A DNA stretch of 64,000 nucleotides from Bradyrhizobium elkanii USDA 76 (GTDB lineage Bacteria > Pseudomonadota > Alphaproteobacteria > Rhizobiales > Xanthobacteraceae): NCBI RefSeq assembly GCF_023278185.1, contig NZ_CP066356.1:8424001-8488000 (forward strand), written 5' to 3'. Below the pieces are notes generated by a model that was not told where the DNA came from, did no database searches, and saw only the letters and a program-made list of their open reading frames with translations. Below are positions 19,199 through 28,055 of this stretch, in pieces. Each line of letters opens with the position of its first letter. The first letter of the stretch is position 1. The translations under genes were made by a program, and so were the position numbers.

Positions 19199-19340
19199 CC
19201 GTCGCCGACGGTTTTGTCGTCGCTCTGGTCGGGCTACGCCCTCCCGACGCAACGACAAAACCGTAAAGCCTCGCGTTCAGCATAACCCGGCAGGAATCCA
19301 CTTAAATCCAGCGGGGCGCTGTCCAAACAACCGGGGCCAG

Positions 19341-20468
19341 CTCTGTTCCTCGTTCATTCGCTCTCTCCTCGGCTATCCAAGGAGGGGGCAATTCCTCGTG
19401 ACGTCGAGGGGGCAGTTTTCGATGGCGCGCGCGACAGCGAGCCGACTTTGTTGTATCAGTCTGGCTCTGCCCTTTGGCAGAGCCAGAAAGCCAAACAAGC
19501 TCGGCCGAAGCTGTCTCGATGGGAGAACTCCAGCCATCTTGGGACGTCAAACAGCACGCGCCATGTTCGATGCGGAGCGCGTTTTCGTACGATCGCTGTC
19601 GCTACTGTCGATCAGGTTGGCAGCAGCCATGTGCACTCCACGACAACATACTCCGGAATGCTGTCCAGCGAGGACTTGCCGACGGCCCGAATTTGACGCG
19701 TCTGAATGCCAACGGGCGATCGAAGCGATTACCCCTTCTGGGAGTAAAGAGTCGGAATTCGGTGGAGGAGCTCGCCCGGACCTCAACGACGAAAAATCAA
19801 TGGGGCCGCGAGACGATGCAGTCCCGCGGCCTCGCCACCGGAATTTAGTGAAAAGACAGTTTAAGTATAAAATCCCTCAGCCGGTGTTCTTTCAAGTAGA
19901 ACACCGTGTTCCAACACTTGCCAATCCGGACAGCTACGGGGAAACGCGTGCAACCGCAGACCAATGCGGCCGCGAGATCGATGAAGAAGCCGGTAAAATT
20001 ACGGTTCGCCTGTCCTATTCGCCTGTCATAACGGGTGCCAAGCGTCGAAAGAGTGTATCAGCGAGCAGAAGCAGCGCTCGATGCTATGCGCTGTTTGTAG
20101 TCGTCGGCGTCGTGCGTAATGGTGATCCTGCAGGTGCCGTTTGAGCGTATCATTGCTGTTGCGCTGATTGCGCGATGTTCGTGCATAACTGCCGGTTGCC
20201 GAGGCCCGCTTCAGCGTACGGCTTCCGTTCGCTTAAACCATTTCCTCGGTAAGCCAATGTAGTAGCCGCGCATGCGAAGCTCTGCCTCTCATCTATTGAT
20301 GTGTTTCGCAAGCGGAACACACCACCGACACGATTGATTATTGCCTCACGCATCTCACGCGCATCGCGTGACGGAGACTTCGCGACGACCGACCTAGTGC
20401 TGACGCCAGAGGCCGCCACGCCAGCGGCCGGATCGGTACTCGCGGCTCGTTGCTGGGAAGTCCGGCCT
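19341..20468. other. 1.1-kb stretch without a recognisable gene
   Basis: Between the IS3 element and the P450 gene. Reading frames here are short or lack protein-like composition. The one clear structure is a perfect 12-bp inverted repeat at 19460-19487. It is likely decayed insertion DNA plus the downstream region of the P450 gene. Confidence 0.4.
19460..19487. repeat. Perfect 12-bp hairpin
   Basis: TCTGGCTCTGCC, loop CTTT, GGCAGAGCCAGA. The stem is perfect and no T-run follows on either strand, so a terminator role is not clear. Confidence 0.55.
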
Positions 20469-21701
20469 TCAGACCGGCGTGTCGTAGGTGATGGGATAAC
20501 GCTCTGGAAACGGCCCTCCTGCGTAGTCAATCTCCGCGGCGGGACGGACGCCCCGGATTTGCAGGATGCGGCGAACGATTTCCGGAACTTGGATGCGGCT
20601 GATCTGGTCGCCGAGGCAGGTGTGCATCCCGTAGCCCAGATGCATGTAGACCGACTCCGGCCGGTCGATCGCGAAGCTGGACGGCGCCGGCAGTTGCAAG
20701 CCATCGCGCATCGCCGACCGGGTCGAGATCAGCACCGTGCTGCCGGCCTTGATTGTCGTCGCGCGCAGCGAGCCCTTGGCTATCCGGTAATCGGTCCGGC
20801 AGTGGCGCACCACGAACGGATTGATCGGGTTGAAGCGCAGCGCTTCCCAGCAATAGCGATACATCAGATGGTCGTTGTTGCTGCTGGCGACGTCGATGGC
20901 CTCCTTCAGGATCCTCGGGCGCTTGAACAACTCGTCGAGCAGCTGCACGATGGCCGCCGATGTGGTCTCAATCCCGCCGACCAGTGTGCCCATCATATTG
21001 GTAATAATGCGTTCGTCGGCGAAGCCGATCGAATCGTCAAAATGGCTATTCAGCAGGCGGCTGAACACGTCCTCGAGCGGCGCCCCATTTTTCAGCTGCT
21101 CGCGCCGCTGCGGGAGCAGTTGTGTCAGATAGGCGCGCATCTCCTGCCCAGCGTCAATGTTGTCCTGGTGCACCTTCGGATCTTTGTCCAGGTTGTGAAA
21201 CATGTCATATTGCGTCGCGCGCGACCAGCGGAACATCGAGGCCAGATCGGGGCCGGGAAAGCCGAAATATTCTCGGGTCAGCTGAATGGGCACCAGGCGC
21301 GACAACGTGCTGACCACCTCGATCTGGTTCTGGGTATAGATCTGCTTTTCGACAGACGCATTGGCGAGGCTGCGCACCTTCTGGCGAATTGCCGGCAGAT
21401 CCTCCATGCGCATGAAGGCGCGCATGATACCCTTGTCGCGCTGGTTTATTTCGGTGCAGTCGCGGCCGAGCATGAAGGGGCCGACCGAAGGGTCCATCAT
21501 TGGCGCATAGGTGACGTTGAAGATGTCGGGGCGGCTCAGCGCTTCCTGCACGTCGGGGAAGCGGGTGATGAACACCGGCCCCGCGGCGCCCAACGCCAGG
21601 TTGGGCCTGACGCGCCGGATGAATGCGAACAATGCATCCGGATGTTTGGCGATCATCCATTTCAGGAACTTCGCCGCCGGCCCCTGTTTCTGTTCCGCCA
21701 T
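20469..21701 (-). CDS. Cytochrome P450
   Basis: Complete 410-residue soluble bacterial P450. The oxygen-binding I-helix reads GGIETT (242-247). The EALR of the K-helix is at 286-289, and the heme loop HLGYGMHTCLG is at 354-364 with the ligand Cys at 362. No membrane anchor is present. It lies 125 bases downstream of a di-heme cytochrome gene on the same strand, so the two may form an operon. It is not one of the gibberellin-operon P450s by context, since no ferredoxin, GGPS or cyclase genes are nearby. Substrate is unknown. The neighbouring fatty-acid genes make a lipid substrate plausible but unproven. A ferredoxin partner is not encoded alongside. Confidence 0.88.
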   Translation of the reverse strand: MAEQKQGPAAKFLKWMIAKHPDALFAFIRRVRPNLALGAAGPVFITRFPDVQEALSRPDIFNVTYAPMMDPSVGPFMLGRDCTEINQRDKGIMRAFMRMEDLPAIRQKVRSLANASVEKQIYTQNQIEVVSTLSRLVPIQLTREYFGFPGPDLASMFRWSRATQYDMFHNLDKDPKVHQDNIDAGQEMRAYLTQLLPQRREQLKNGAPLEDVFSRLLNSHFDDSIGFADERIITNMMGTLVGGIETTSAAIVQLLDELFKRPRILKEAIDVASSNNDHLMYRYCWEALRFNPINPFVVRHCRTDYRIAKGSLRATTIKAGSTVLISTRSAMRDGLQLPAPSSFAIDRPESVYMHLGYGMHTCLGDQISRIQVPEIVRRILQIRGVRPAAEIDYAGGPFPERYPITYDTPV

Positions 21702-21826
21702 TGCTGCCGCACCCTAACTCCGAAAAGCTTCGCCTGGTCGGTCGATCCGGGCTTCCGTCCACCTTTCCCCCTGCGGGAGCGAGATGGTCTTCGCTATTGC
21801 TCCAGTTGGAGCTGACCCAATCAATT

Positions 21827-23827
21827 TCAGATCGACTTGAGGAACTCGATGATTGCGTTGCGCTCCTCCGGAGACAGCGCAGGGCCAATGACGCCCTCAT
21901 GCTTCTCGTTCGAGAATTCGTGGCCGGTATTGCGATTGGCGGGCCTCGACGTATCGATGATGAAGTAGCCCTTGCTGTCGTAGGTCCTGCCTTCAGGAGC
22001 GACCGTCCGTGTCACGATACCGACGCGGACAGGATCGAAGCTGGGCTCACCGAGCAGGAAGACTTGTGGGCGCTCCGCAACCGGGCTGAGCAGATCGTAG
22101 ATCGTCGGCACCGAGCCGTTGTGCAGGAACGGCGCAGTCGCCCATACGCCGTTCAGCGGACGCGCCTTATAGCCGAAACCTGCCGCTAGACAGTTCGGCC
22201 GATCGCCTTCGATCTCCGCTTGGACCGTCCCGGTCGACCGAAGCCATTCGTCGATGCCGGATTGGACCACGGCGCCGAGCGCAAGCGCGTAGAGTTGCAT
22301 CGCATGGTCCGAGAGGTGGATCGTATCCAGCGTGTTGTCAGCCTTCCGTTGGCAGACATCGATGTCGAGGCCGAGCCCTGGGCTGCTCTGGCCCGCCCTG
22401 GCCAGTTCGCTGCCGGCGGTGTCCACGGTGCGATTGCGCAGCACGTCGCCCTGGGCCGGATCGGTGCCGATATGGCTTTGCTTGATGATCTTGACGTTGA
22501 GTACGGATTCCCTCGTCTGCTTCTCCTGCCCATCGCGACCGCGCCAGCGGATAGGGCCGAAGTTCTTCCAGAACTCCGCGTCCGGGGCCTTGCCGTGCAC
22601 GATGTCCGGCGTCAGCGCTGGAAGATGGCAGCCGCTGCAATGTTTGTCGTAGAGTTGGGCTCCCACGGCGGCCTTGGCTTTGTCGATCGCAGGAAAGCTG
22701 TCGGGCCAGGCTGGCGCATTCAGTCCGGTGAAGGCTTTCGCCACCAGCGGCAGGTCCTTTCCAGCGAGCTGTTGTTCGATCCAGTGCAGATTATCGAAGG
22801 GGATGCTGCTGGCAAAACGTCCCCCCTTGGGCGGGGCGGTGAGGTTGAGCTCCGCCGAAACCCCCATCGCCTCGCCGGCATTGCGCACCAATGGCTGCAT
22901 AATCGAGCCGTCGTACTGCACCCAATCGAACCATGACGATGTCCAGATGTGCGGGTAGCTGACAGGGGCGTTGAGGTTGACGTAGTTGCCGTAGCGCTTG
23001 GGGTCGAGTGCGAACACCTGGTTGCCGATGCGATTGAGCGCATCGAGGCGGGTAAACCCTTCCGTGACGTCGATCCCAGCGGGCTGATCGATCAGAGCAC
23101 CAAGTATTCCATCGAGCTCCTTGGACAGTTGGACGCGTGTAAGATCGCTGTACTCGGTTCCTAAAACGCGCTTCGCGAACCGCCCGAAGCGACCGTCGAA
23201 GAAGGGTAGCTTTGCCGACAAAGCGGTCTGTGCGAGCGCAGCGCGGAGCGCATTTGTCAATTGACCGAGATCGGTCACGGCGGGGCCGCCTTCAATGACA
23301 TAGCGCTTCTCTTTGAAGATCAGTTGGCCGGTATGGCACGCGGCACAGGTCAATCCAACGGCAGTCTCCTTACGCGAAAGTCCGCGGATCGACTGAAACG
23401 GCGAATATGCAAAGCCGATCGGCAAACCGTACTCATTGTTCTCGCTTTCGGCAGACTCTATGAATCCAAACCGCAGTAAATAGCGGTTGTCAGAAAACCG
23501 TTCTCGTTTGAAAAAGGGGATAGCGAAAGGCGAGTTCAGCGGCGCTTCCAGGGCGAGAAACCATGACAGCGGGATCGGTAAGGTCTGCGTGCCCTGGGCT
23601 TTATGATGGAATCGATCGGCGTCTTCGGCGTTCCAGCCCTGATCGAGCGAAACCTGCTCGCTCGCGGAAACCGGTTCAGGGAGACCAGGCGGCGTCAGAG
23701 CTTCGATTGTCGCGCCAAGCTGGGAGCTGGTCATGACTGCGATCAAAGCAATGACCACGATGATCGCCAGAAGAACAAGAAAGCGTCGCCACCAAAGGCG
23801 CCGAATTGCGCTGGTAACTGTCGACAT
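21827..23827 (-). CDS. Membrane-anchored di-heme cytochrome c, RoxA/MauG-like oxygenase or peroxidase
   Basis: 666 residues. A positively charged start and one hydrophobic helix (about 15-33) would export and anchor it facing the periplasm. Two c-type heme sites are present: CAACH at 161-165 and CSGCH at 397-401. The size and the motif VGLTCAACHTGQL match the large di-heme family that includes rubber oxygenase RoxA and the Pseudomonas oleate dioxygenase and diol synthases, rather than classical short cytochrome c peroxidases. The ATG at 23827 follows GGGGGAG. The downstream P450 gene is on the same strand. Reaction not proven. Oxidation of an unsaturated hydrocarbon chain is the inferred role. 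Confidence 0.75.
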   Translation of the reverse strand: MSTVTSAIRRLWWRRFLVLLAIIVVIALIAVMTSSQLGATIEALTPPGLPEPVSASEQVSLDQGWNAEDADRFHHKAQGTQTLPIPLSWFLALEAPLNSPFAIPFFKRERFSDNRYLLRFGFIESAESENNEYGLPIGFAYSPFQSIRGLSRKETAVGLTCAACHTGQLIFKEKRYVIEGGPAVTDLGQLTNALRAALAQTALSAKLPFFDGRFGRFAKRVLGTEYSDLTRVQLSKELDGILGALIDQPAGIDVTEGFTRLDALNRIGNQVFALDPKRYGNYVNLNAPVSYPHIWTSSWFDWVQYDGSIMQPLVRNAGEAMGVSAELNLTAPPKGGRFASSIPFDNLHWIEQQLAGKDLPLVAKAFTGLNAPAWPDSFPAIDKAKAAVGAQLYDKHCSGCHLPALTPDIVHGKAPDAEFWKNFGPIRWRGRDGQEKQTRESVLNVKIIKQSHIGTDPAQGDVLRNRTVDTAGSELARAGQSSPGLGLDIDVCQRKADNTLDTIHLSDHAMQLYALALGAVVQSGIDEWLRSTGTVQAEIEGDRPNCLAAGFGYKARPLNGVWATAPFLHNGSVPTIYDLLSPVAERPQVFLLGEPSFDPVRVGIVTRTVAPEGRTYDSKGYFIIDTSRPANRNTGHEFSNEKHEGVIGPALSPEERNAIIEFLKSI

Positions 23828-24271
23828 GGCTCCCCCGTGTCAGCGAACGGCCTCCAGCAGAGAGCCGTGCAAACAGTAATACTACAACTACATGATCTTG
23901 TAGGCTTACCCCTGCTGTTGACGTCCTTGAGACGCGATCACTATTCTTTCTGACGTCACAATCGGTGGTCTGTGGAATGGGCGAACTTGACCGCATAACA
24001 AGAACATCTAGAGCGTTCGGACGAGCTCTTGTTCGAGCCGCCATCCCATCCTCGCGATCGAATTTGCAGTGACGTTGGGTCCGCTGTGGGAGATCGGGGG
24101 GCTGTAATCCGCGGGAACGCGAGCGAACGGAATTGGCCGGGCGCCTGAGGGCAATAGGCTCGCACTCGGAGATCAGGACTCCGTAGGGCGCAATGACCAT
24201 GAGCATACATCCGGCCACGCCGATCACGATGATGCAGACGGCGAATTCGAGCCAAGCAACGCGGCTACCAT
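23828..24271 (-). other. Upstream region of the di-heme gene with a possible exchanger remnant
   Basis: The first 100 or so bases before 23827 presumably hold the promoter of the di-heme gene. Between about 24100 and 24271, minus-strand sequence reads VAWLEFAVCIIVIGVAGCML, resembling the first membrane helix of a sodium/calcium exchanger-type protein. It then loses similarity. This is a weak call. Confidence 0.3.
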
Positions 24272-24600
24272 TTAACGGCTTCGTTTGGCAAGCACGATGA
24301 CGGCGCGGCTGACCTGAATTAGCAGCATCGGCGTCAGGCTGTAGCCCGCGACAATGCTCCACATCGTGAGCGTCGGTGGCAGACGTGGAAGACCTCTGTC
24401 ATCGGCGGCCAGTAGAGAGGGACTGCGAGCAGAGGGCCGTACAGGCCGAGCGCAGCCAGACCCATGGATTGCGCGTGAACTCGTTGAAAACGGTACCGGA
24501 GCGGCTGCTGCGCATGGCGACGACGCGCCAGAGTTGTGCGAATGCGACGGCGAGGAATGTGGTGGTGACTATGGCCTCGCCCGTCCAGCCGGGCCGAAAC
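24272..24600 (-). pseudogene. C-terminal fragment of a cation-transporting P-type ATPase
   Basis: Minus-strand codons read GEAIVTTTFLAVAFAQLWRV, VAMRSSRSGTVFNEFTRNP, then, after a frame change, WAALGLYGPLLAVPLYWPP and MTEVFHV, ending in LIQVSRAVIVLAKRSR before TAA at 24272-24274. This is the C-terminal membrane domain of a P2-type (calcium-type) ATPase. The catalytic domains are absent and at least two frameshifts are present. Confidence 0.62.
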
Positions 24601-25237
24601 CGCCAGTGTCCCCGCGGTTCTCGCGCTTACGAAGGAAGGCCTCATATCCCTCCGGGTCAACCTCCTTCAGGCGGTTCAGCGCGCGCTTAGCTTCCAGATC
24701 GGCGGACTTGCTATGACGCTGTTTGATCTTTTTACTTTTGCTTCCATCTCTGCGAGCTGTCCCGTTGCTGTTGGTACACTCTCGGGTATTGTCTCGAGCT
24801 TCGCGCTTGGTCGCGTCTCTTCGAGGCCTTCGACGCACCGATTGGGATGACGAGATGCTGCGGCTCGAATTGAACGACCTTCTCGAAGGTGGGTTTGAGC
24901 CGCTCGACGATCTGCACGAGGCCGTCCAGGCGCTGCTCGACCATCCGCGGCGGCGGCGGCGGCGGCTCCGGCGGCCTGCTGCCCGCAGGGCTGATCCAAG
25001 CGACCAAGTTTGCATCGTCGCTGTTGAAATGGTTGAAGTCGAGTCGACGTCAGCATCGTCACCTCCGGAGACGTCGGCGTCGCGGCACCGGAAGCTCTGG
25101 CAGTATTCCGAGAACGGCACGATCCCCGGCACCGACGACACCTAGCAAGGGATCGACTGCATGGCCCATCCTTCCGCGCAAACGCTCGGGTACCCACGCT
25201 AGTAGCCGTGTGCGAGCAGTAACGCCGTCGTGGTCTA
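24601..25237. other. Region with unrecognised frames upstream of IS630
   Basis: The minus strand contains a proline-run frame with LDGLVQIVERLKPTFEKVVQ (about 24732-25007) and, in another frame, ALNRLKEVDPEGYEAFLRKR (about 24600-24700). They may be two pieces of one decayed gene. I cannot assign a family. Nothing convincing reads on the plus strand. Confidence 0.25.
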
Positions 25238-26422
25238 GTCATCTGGAACGGAAGTTCGTGACATTAGTTGATCGCTCGGATCTCTAGAGAGGAGAGCGCT
25301 CGTGGCGAATGCAGGTGTGAAAGGCCGGCCGATCGCGCCGTTGGTGCTGAGTTCGCAGGAGCGGGCGTACTTGGAGAGGCAAGTTCGTCGTCATCGTGTA
25401 GCCCGATCGCTATCTGAGCGATGCCGCGCGATCCTGCGGTGTGCAGTTGGTCTGCCAAGCAAGTCTGTGGCTGCCGAACTTGGCATCCATGAACACACCG
25501 TCGGCAAGTGGCGCCGCCGATTCTTGAAGGATCGTTGTGATGGCCTGCTTGACGAAGCCCGCCCGGGCCGCCCTCGAACCATCGACGATGATCAGGTTGC
25601 CGAGGTAATCGAGCGGACATTGCGTACGACGCCGCCCGACGCAACGCACTGGTCGATCCGCTCGATGGCTGCGGATACTGGCTTTTCTCACACCACGATC
25701 CGCCGAATGTGGACGGCGTTCGGCTTGCAGCCGCACCGCAGCCAGACATTTAAACTATCGAGCGATCCGCTATTCGTCGATAAGGTGCGCGATATTGTCG
25801 GGCTTTATCTGTCGCCGCCTAACCGAGCCGTTGTCCTCAGTGTCGATGAGAAAAGCCAGATCCAGGCACTCGATCGCGAGCAGCCGGTCTTGCCGATGAT
25901 GCCTGGGGTGCCGGAACGTCGCACGCATAGCTATGTGCGGCATGGTACGACCACGCTGTTTGCCGCGCTCGATGTCGCTTCCGGCTTCGTCATTGGCAAA
26001 TGCTACAAGCGCCATCGGGCGCTCGAGTTCTTGAAGTTTCTCAAAGAGATCGACGCTCAAATCCCTGAGGGGCTCGCTGTCCATATCGTCATGGACAACT
26101 ACGCTACCCACAAGACCCCCAAGATTAAAGCGTGGCTCGCTCGCCGGCCGCACTATCATGTCCACTTCACGCCGACTTCCGCGTCGTGGATCAATCAGAT
26201 CGAGCGCTGGTTCGCTGAACTCACCAGAAAGCAGATCCGGCGAGGTGTTCACACCTCCGTCAGGCAGCTCGAAGCCGACATCCGTACCTTCATCGAATTG
26301 CACAACAACAACCCGAAGCCCTTCAAATGGACCAAGTCCGCAGACCAGATCTTGGCTTCCGTCAAACGCTTTTGCCACAAAGCCCAGCAGACTCTATGTG
26401 GCGAACTTTAGATTCATGTGAC
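25238..26422 (+). mobile_element. Complete IS630-family insertion sequence
   Basis: Ends read GTCATCTGGAACGG on the left and, inwards from the right, GTCACATGAATC, sharing GTCA and AAGTTCG further in. The element is flanked on both sides by TA (25236-25237 and 26423-26424), the target duplicated by this family. It contains one intact transposase gene. Confidence 0.85.
25302..26411 (+). CDS. IS630-family transposase
   Basis: 369 residues, uninterrupted. The N-terminal HTH pair (KSVAAELGIHEHTVGKWRRR and the following segment) binds the ends. The catalytic DDE domain shows SVDEKSQIQALDREQP, HIVMDNYATHKTPKIKAWL and HFTPTSASWINQIERWFAEL. The start GTG at 25302 follows GAGAGGAGAGCGCTC. It is likely functional, and could be a recent arrival given its intact frame and target duplication among many broken neighbours. 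Confidence 0.93.
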   Translation: MANAGVKGRPIAPLVLSSQERAYLERQVRRHRVARSLSERCRAILRCAVGLPSKSVAAELGIHEHTVGKWRRRFLKDRCDGLLDEARPGRPRTIDDDQVAEVIERTLRTTPPDATHWSIRSMAADTGFSHTTIRRMWTAFGLQPHRSQTFKLSSDPLFVDKVRDIVGLYLSPPNRAVVLSVDEKSQIQALDREQPVLPMMPGVPERRTHSYVRHGTTTLFAALDVASGFVIGKCYKRHRALEFLKFLKEIDAQIPEGLAVHIVMDNYATHKTPKIKAWLARRPHYHVHFTPTSASWINQIERWFAELTRKQIRRGVHTSVRQLEADIRTFIELHNNNPKPFKWTKSADQILASVKRFCHKAQQTLCGEL

Positions 26423-26790
26423 TAGCTGCTGTTGTTAGTTGGTAAACTCACCGCCGTTTGTCGTGCTGGTGATTGCAACGCCGTTAACGCATGTTGTCAA
26501 CAGCCGTTAACGTAAGCGGATCAACTTTCCGGACACGATGCAACCGCAGGCATAAATACACGTTCGTCTGCCTATTTTATAAGGCAGGCCGATCGTCGCA
26601 GCCAAAAACCTTTCCGAACATCGAATAGCGGCGAACAAGCGTAAACATCGACACGCACTGCTTTTGGCGACAATCAAAACGACCATCGACTCGTGCTCGT
26701 GACGATGACGAACGATGGTCAATCAAGCCACATCGGCATGGGATTCTGAGGAGGTGTCGCTTCTGCAATGCATGTGGAGCGCGGGCCACT
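26423..26790. other. Gap right of IS630
   Basis: No gene recognised. It contains two copies of GCCGTTAACG about 30 bases apart (near 26480 and 26503) of unknown meaning. Confidence 0.3.
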
Positions 26791-27064
26791 CGGTGTCTGC
26801 GAGGGGTGGCGATGCGTATCTCGCAACGCCATCATCGGCAAGGTCAAGCGCATGAGAGCTCGCCGAGGCCAAGCAACGCAACAGGGACAAACGACGGCAA
26901 AGTCAGCAGCAGTCGCTATCGACTTTGATCCGGCGCTCGTGCAGGAGATGCTCGCCAAGATCGATGGCTATCACGCCGATCTCGCATCCGAACGCGGTTC
27001 GTCGATGGCGCGGTGTCGCAACATCCGCGATGTCGATCAGCAACGTCTACAAGGAAGTCAAAGC
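26790..27064 (+). pseudogene. GcrA-like/GapR-like regulator remnant
   Basis: VSRNAIIGKVKRMRARRGQ resembles the DNA-binding segment of GcrA-type cell-cycle regulators. It is followed in frame by FDPALVQEMLAKIDGYHADL and ASERGSSMARCRNIRD, and, after a frameshift at about 27025, by SISNVYKEVKAR. The latter parts resemble the coiled DUF2312/GapR DNA-binding family. The usual N-terminus and C-terminus are missing, and an IS fragment starts at about 27065. Whether this was ever one gene is uncertain. Confidence 0.4.
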
Positions 27065-27321
27065 GCGGAGCTCATCGGCAACCCAACCATCGGCCGTCGC
27101 CCCGCGCGAGGGCAAGCGCCTCGAACAGCCGCGGCAGCCGCTGACAGAGCACGGAGCGGTTGTCGCGGCAGGCCTTGTGGCCCAAGGCGCAAGCAATCCA
27201 GCTCTTGCAGACGCCGGTCGGGCCGATGATGAGCAGGTTCTGATGCCGGTCGATCCACTCGCCGGCGACGAGCTTTTGGAACAGCGGCTTGTCGAGCCCG
27301 CGCGGCGCCTTCATGTCGATA
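27065..27321 (-). pseudogene. IstB-type ATPase fragment of another IS21-family element
   Basis: Reads GLDKPLFQKLVAGEWIDRHQ, NLLIIGPTGVCKSWIACALG and HKACRDNRSVLCQRLPRLFE, then ALALARGDGR before a cut. The Walker A lysine is kept but a conserved Gly is Cys. Both ends are missing. It differs from the istB at 6771-7634. Confidence 0.75.
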
Positions 27322-27447
27322 GTCGATCCAGTCCCAATTGATCTTGCCGGCGTGCTGAACCAGTTCGTGCTCCATGTTGATGACCTGCTTGAGCCTGGCC
27401 CGGAACAGATCACCTTCGTCCGTCGCCTTCGGCTTCTTCGGTCGCAT
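27322..27447 (-). pseudogene. N-terminal fragment of an IS5-family transposase
   Basis: Starts MRPKKPKATDEGDLFRARLK and continues QVINMEHELVQHAGKINWDW, the typical start of IS5-group transposases, then is joined to the IstB fragment at about 27321. About 42 residues remain. Confidence 0.65.
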
Positions 27448-27629
27448 CGGCTCCTCCCGATACGAGCGCCGAATCATGCCGTGCGATTCGAGGGAATCTC
27501 AAACTGCAAATTGCAGGTTCCGAGCTACCGCACTGTCAAAGCCTGCAATCACAAAATCGCCGCAGCCGAAAAACAACGACTCCAGATCAGCCCCTTACCT
27601 GTTCTTCACGGACGACTAAGGAGGCACGG

Positions 27630-28055
27630 ATGAATCGATCCATGAGTCAAAAACCAGGCGCACGCTTTACCGAGAAGCAGGGCCATTATCTGGCGTTCAT
27701 CTATACCTATTCGCACATGTCCGGACGGCCACCCGCCGAATCCTGCATCCCCAGAAGCATCGAAGTCCTTGTGCCGCCAGAAAACTTGCCTATCCTAAGC
27801 TGGCCGGTATCAAACCATCAAGATCACTGTGACGAGCCACTAGCTAGTTTCGCCCTCACCTCGTGGCAAGAGGTTAATCGGATGCGTGTGGCGAGAATAA
27901 CATCAAGCCGAAAGAACACCGAATTCCAGAGTACGCCTAAAGGTTGCCTGGAAGATCGGCGCGAACGTTTGATCCGCGCCTTGGCGAGTCCGAGCCGTCA
28001 CGGCGCAGGACAGCGCTTCTCTATCCGAGCGAAGCCGCAGCGTCCGCTGCCTTAA
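27630..28055 (+). pseudogene. LexA-like winged-helix protein with internal deletion
   Basis: The first 28 residues or so (ARFTEKQGHYLAFIYTYSHM, then SGRPPAE) are the start of a small LexA/winged-helix family. The reading then jumps in frame to RSIEVLVPPENLPIL, the usual end of such proteins. The helix-turn-helix in between (about 40 residues) is deleted. Beyond 27800 the frame runs on without similarity and ends one base before the stop codon of the converging oleate hydratase gene. The product cannot bind DNA in the usual way. Confidence 0.5.

Larger units (their letters stand above)
17977..19340 (+). mobile_element. IS3-family element (second), inserted in the first
   Basis: Bounded by imperfect inverted repeats: left CTGGCCCCGCAAATTCGGAC, and the right end read inwards CTGGCCCCGGTTGTTTGGAC. 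Both are followed by AGTGGATT(T/C)(T/C)TGCC in the inner part. It carries orfA and orfB. No clear 3-bp target duplication is visible. The orfB frame is broken, so this copy probably cannot transpose on its own. Confidence 0.8.

Noticed and set aside
20301..21815. 504-codon plus-strand frame opposite the P450 gene
   Set aside because: The minus strand has all P450 motifs; the plus-strand product is low-complexity and has no start site.
20469..23827. Part of the rhizobial gibberellin operon
   Set aside because: The P450 neighbour is a di-heme cytochrome; no ferredoxin, GGPS, CPS or KS genes are present.
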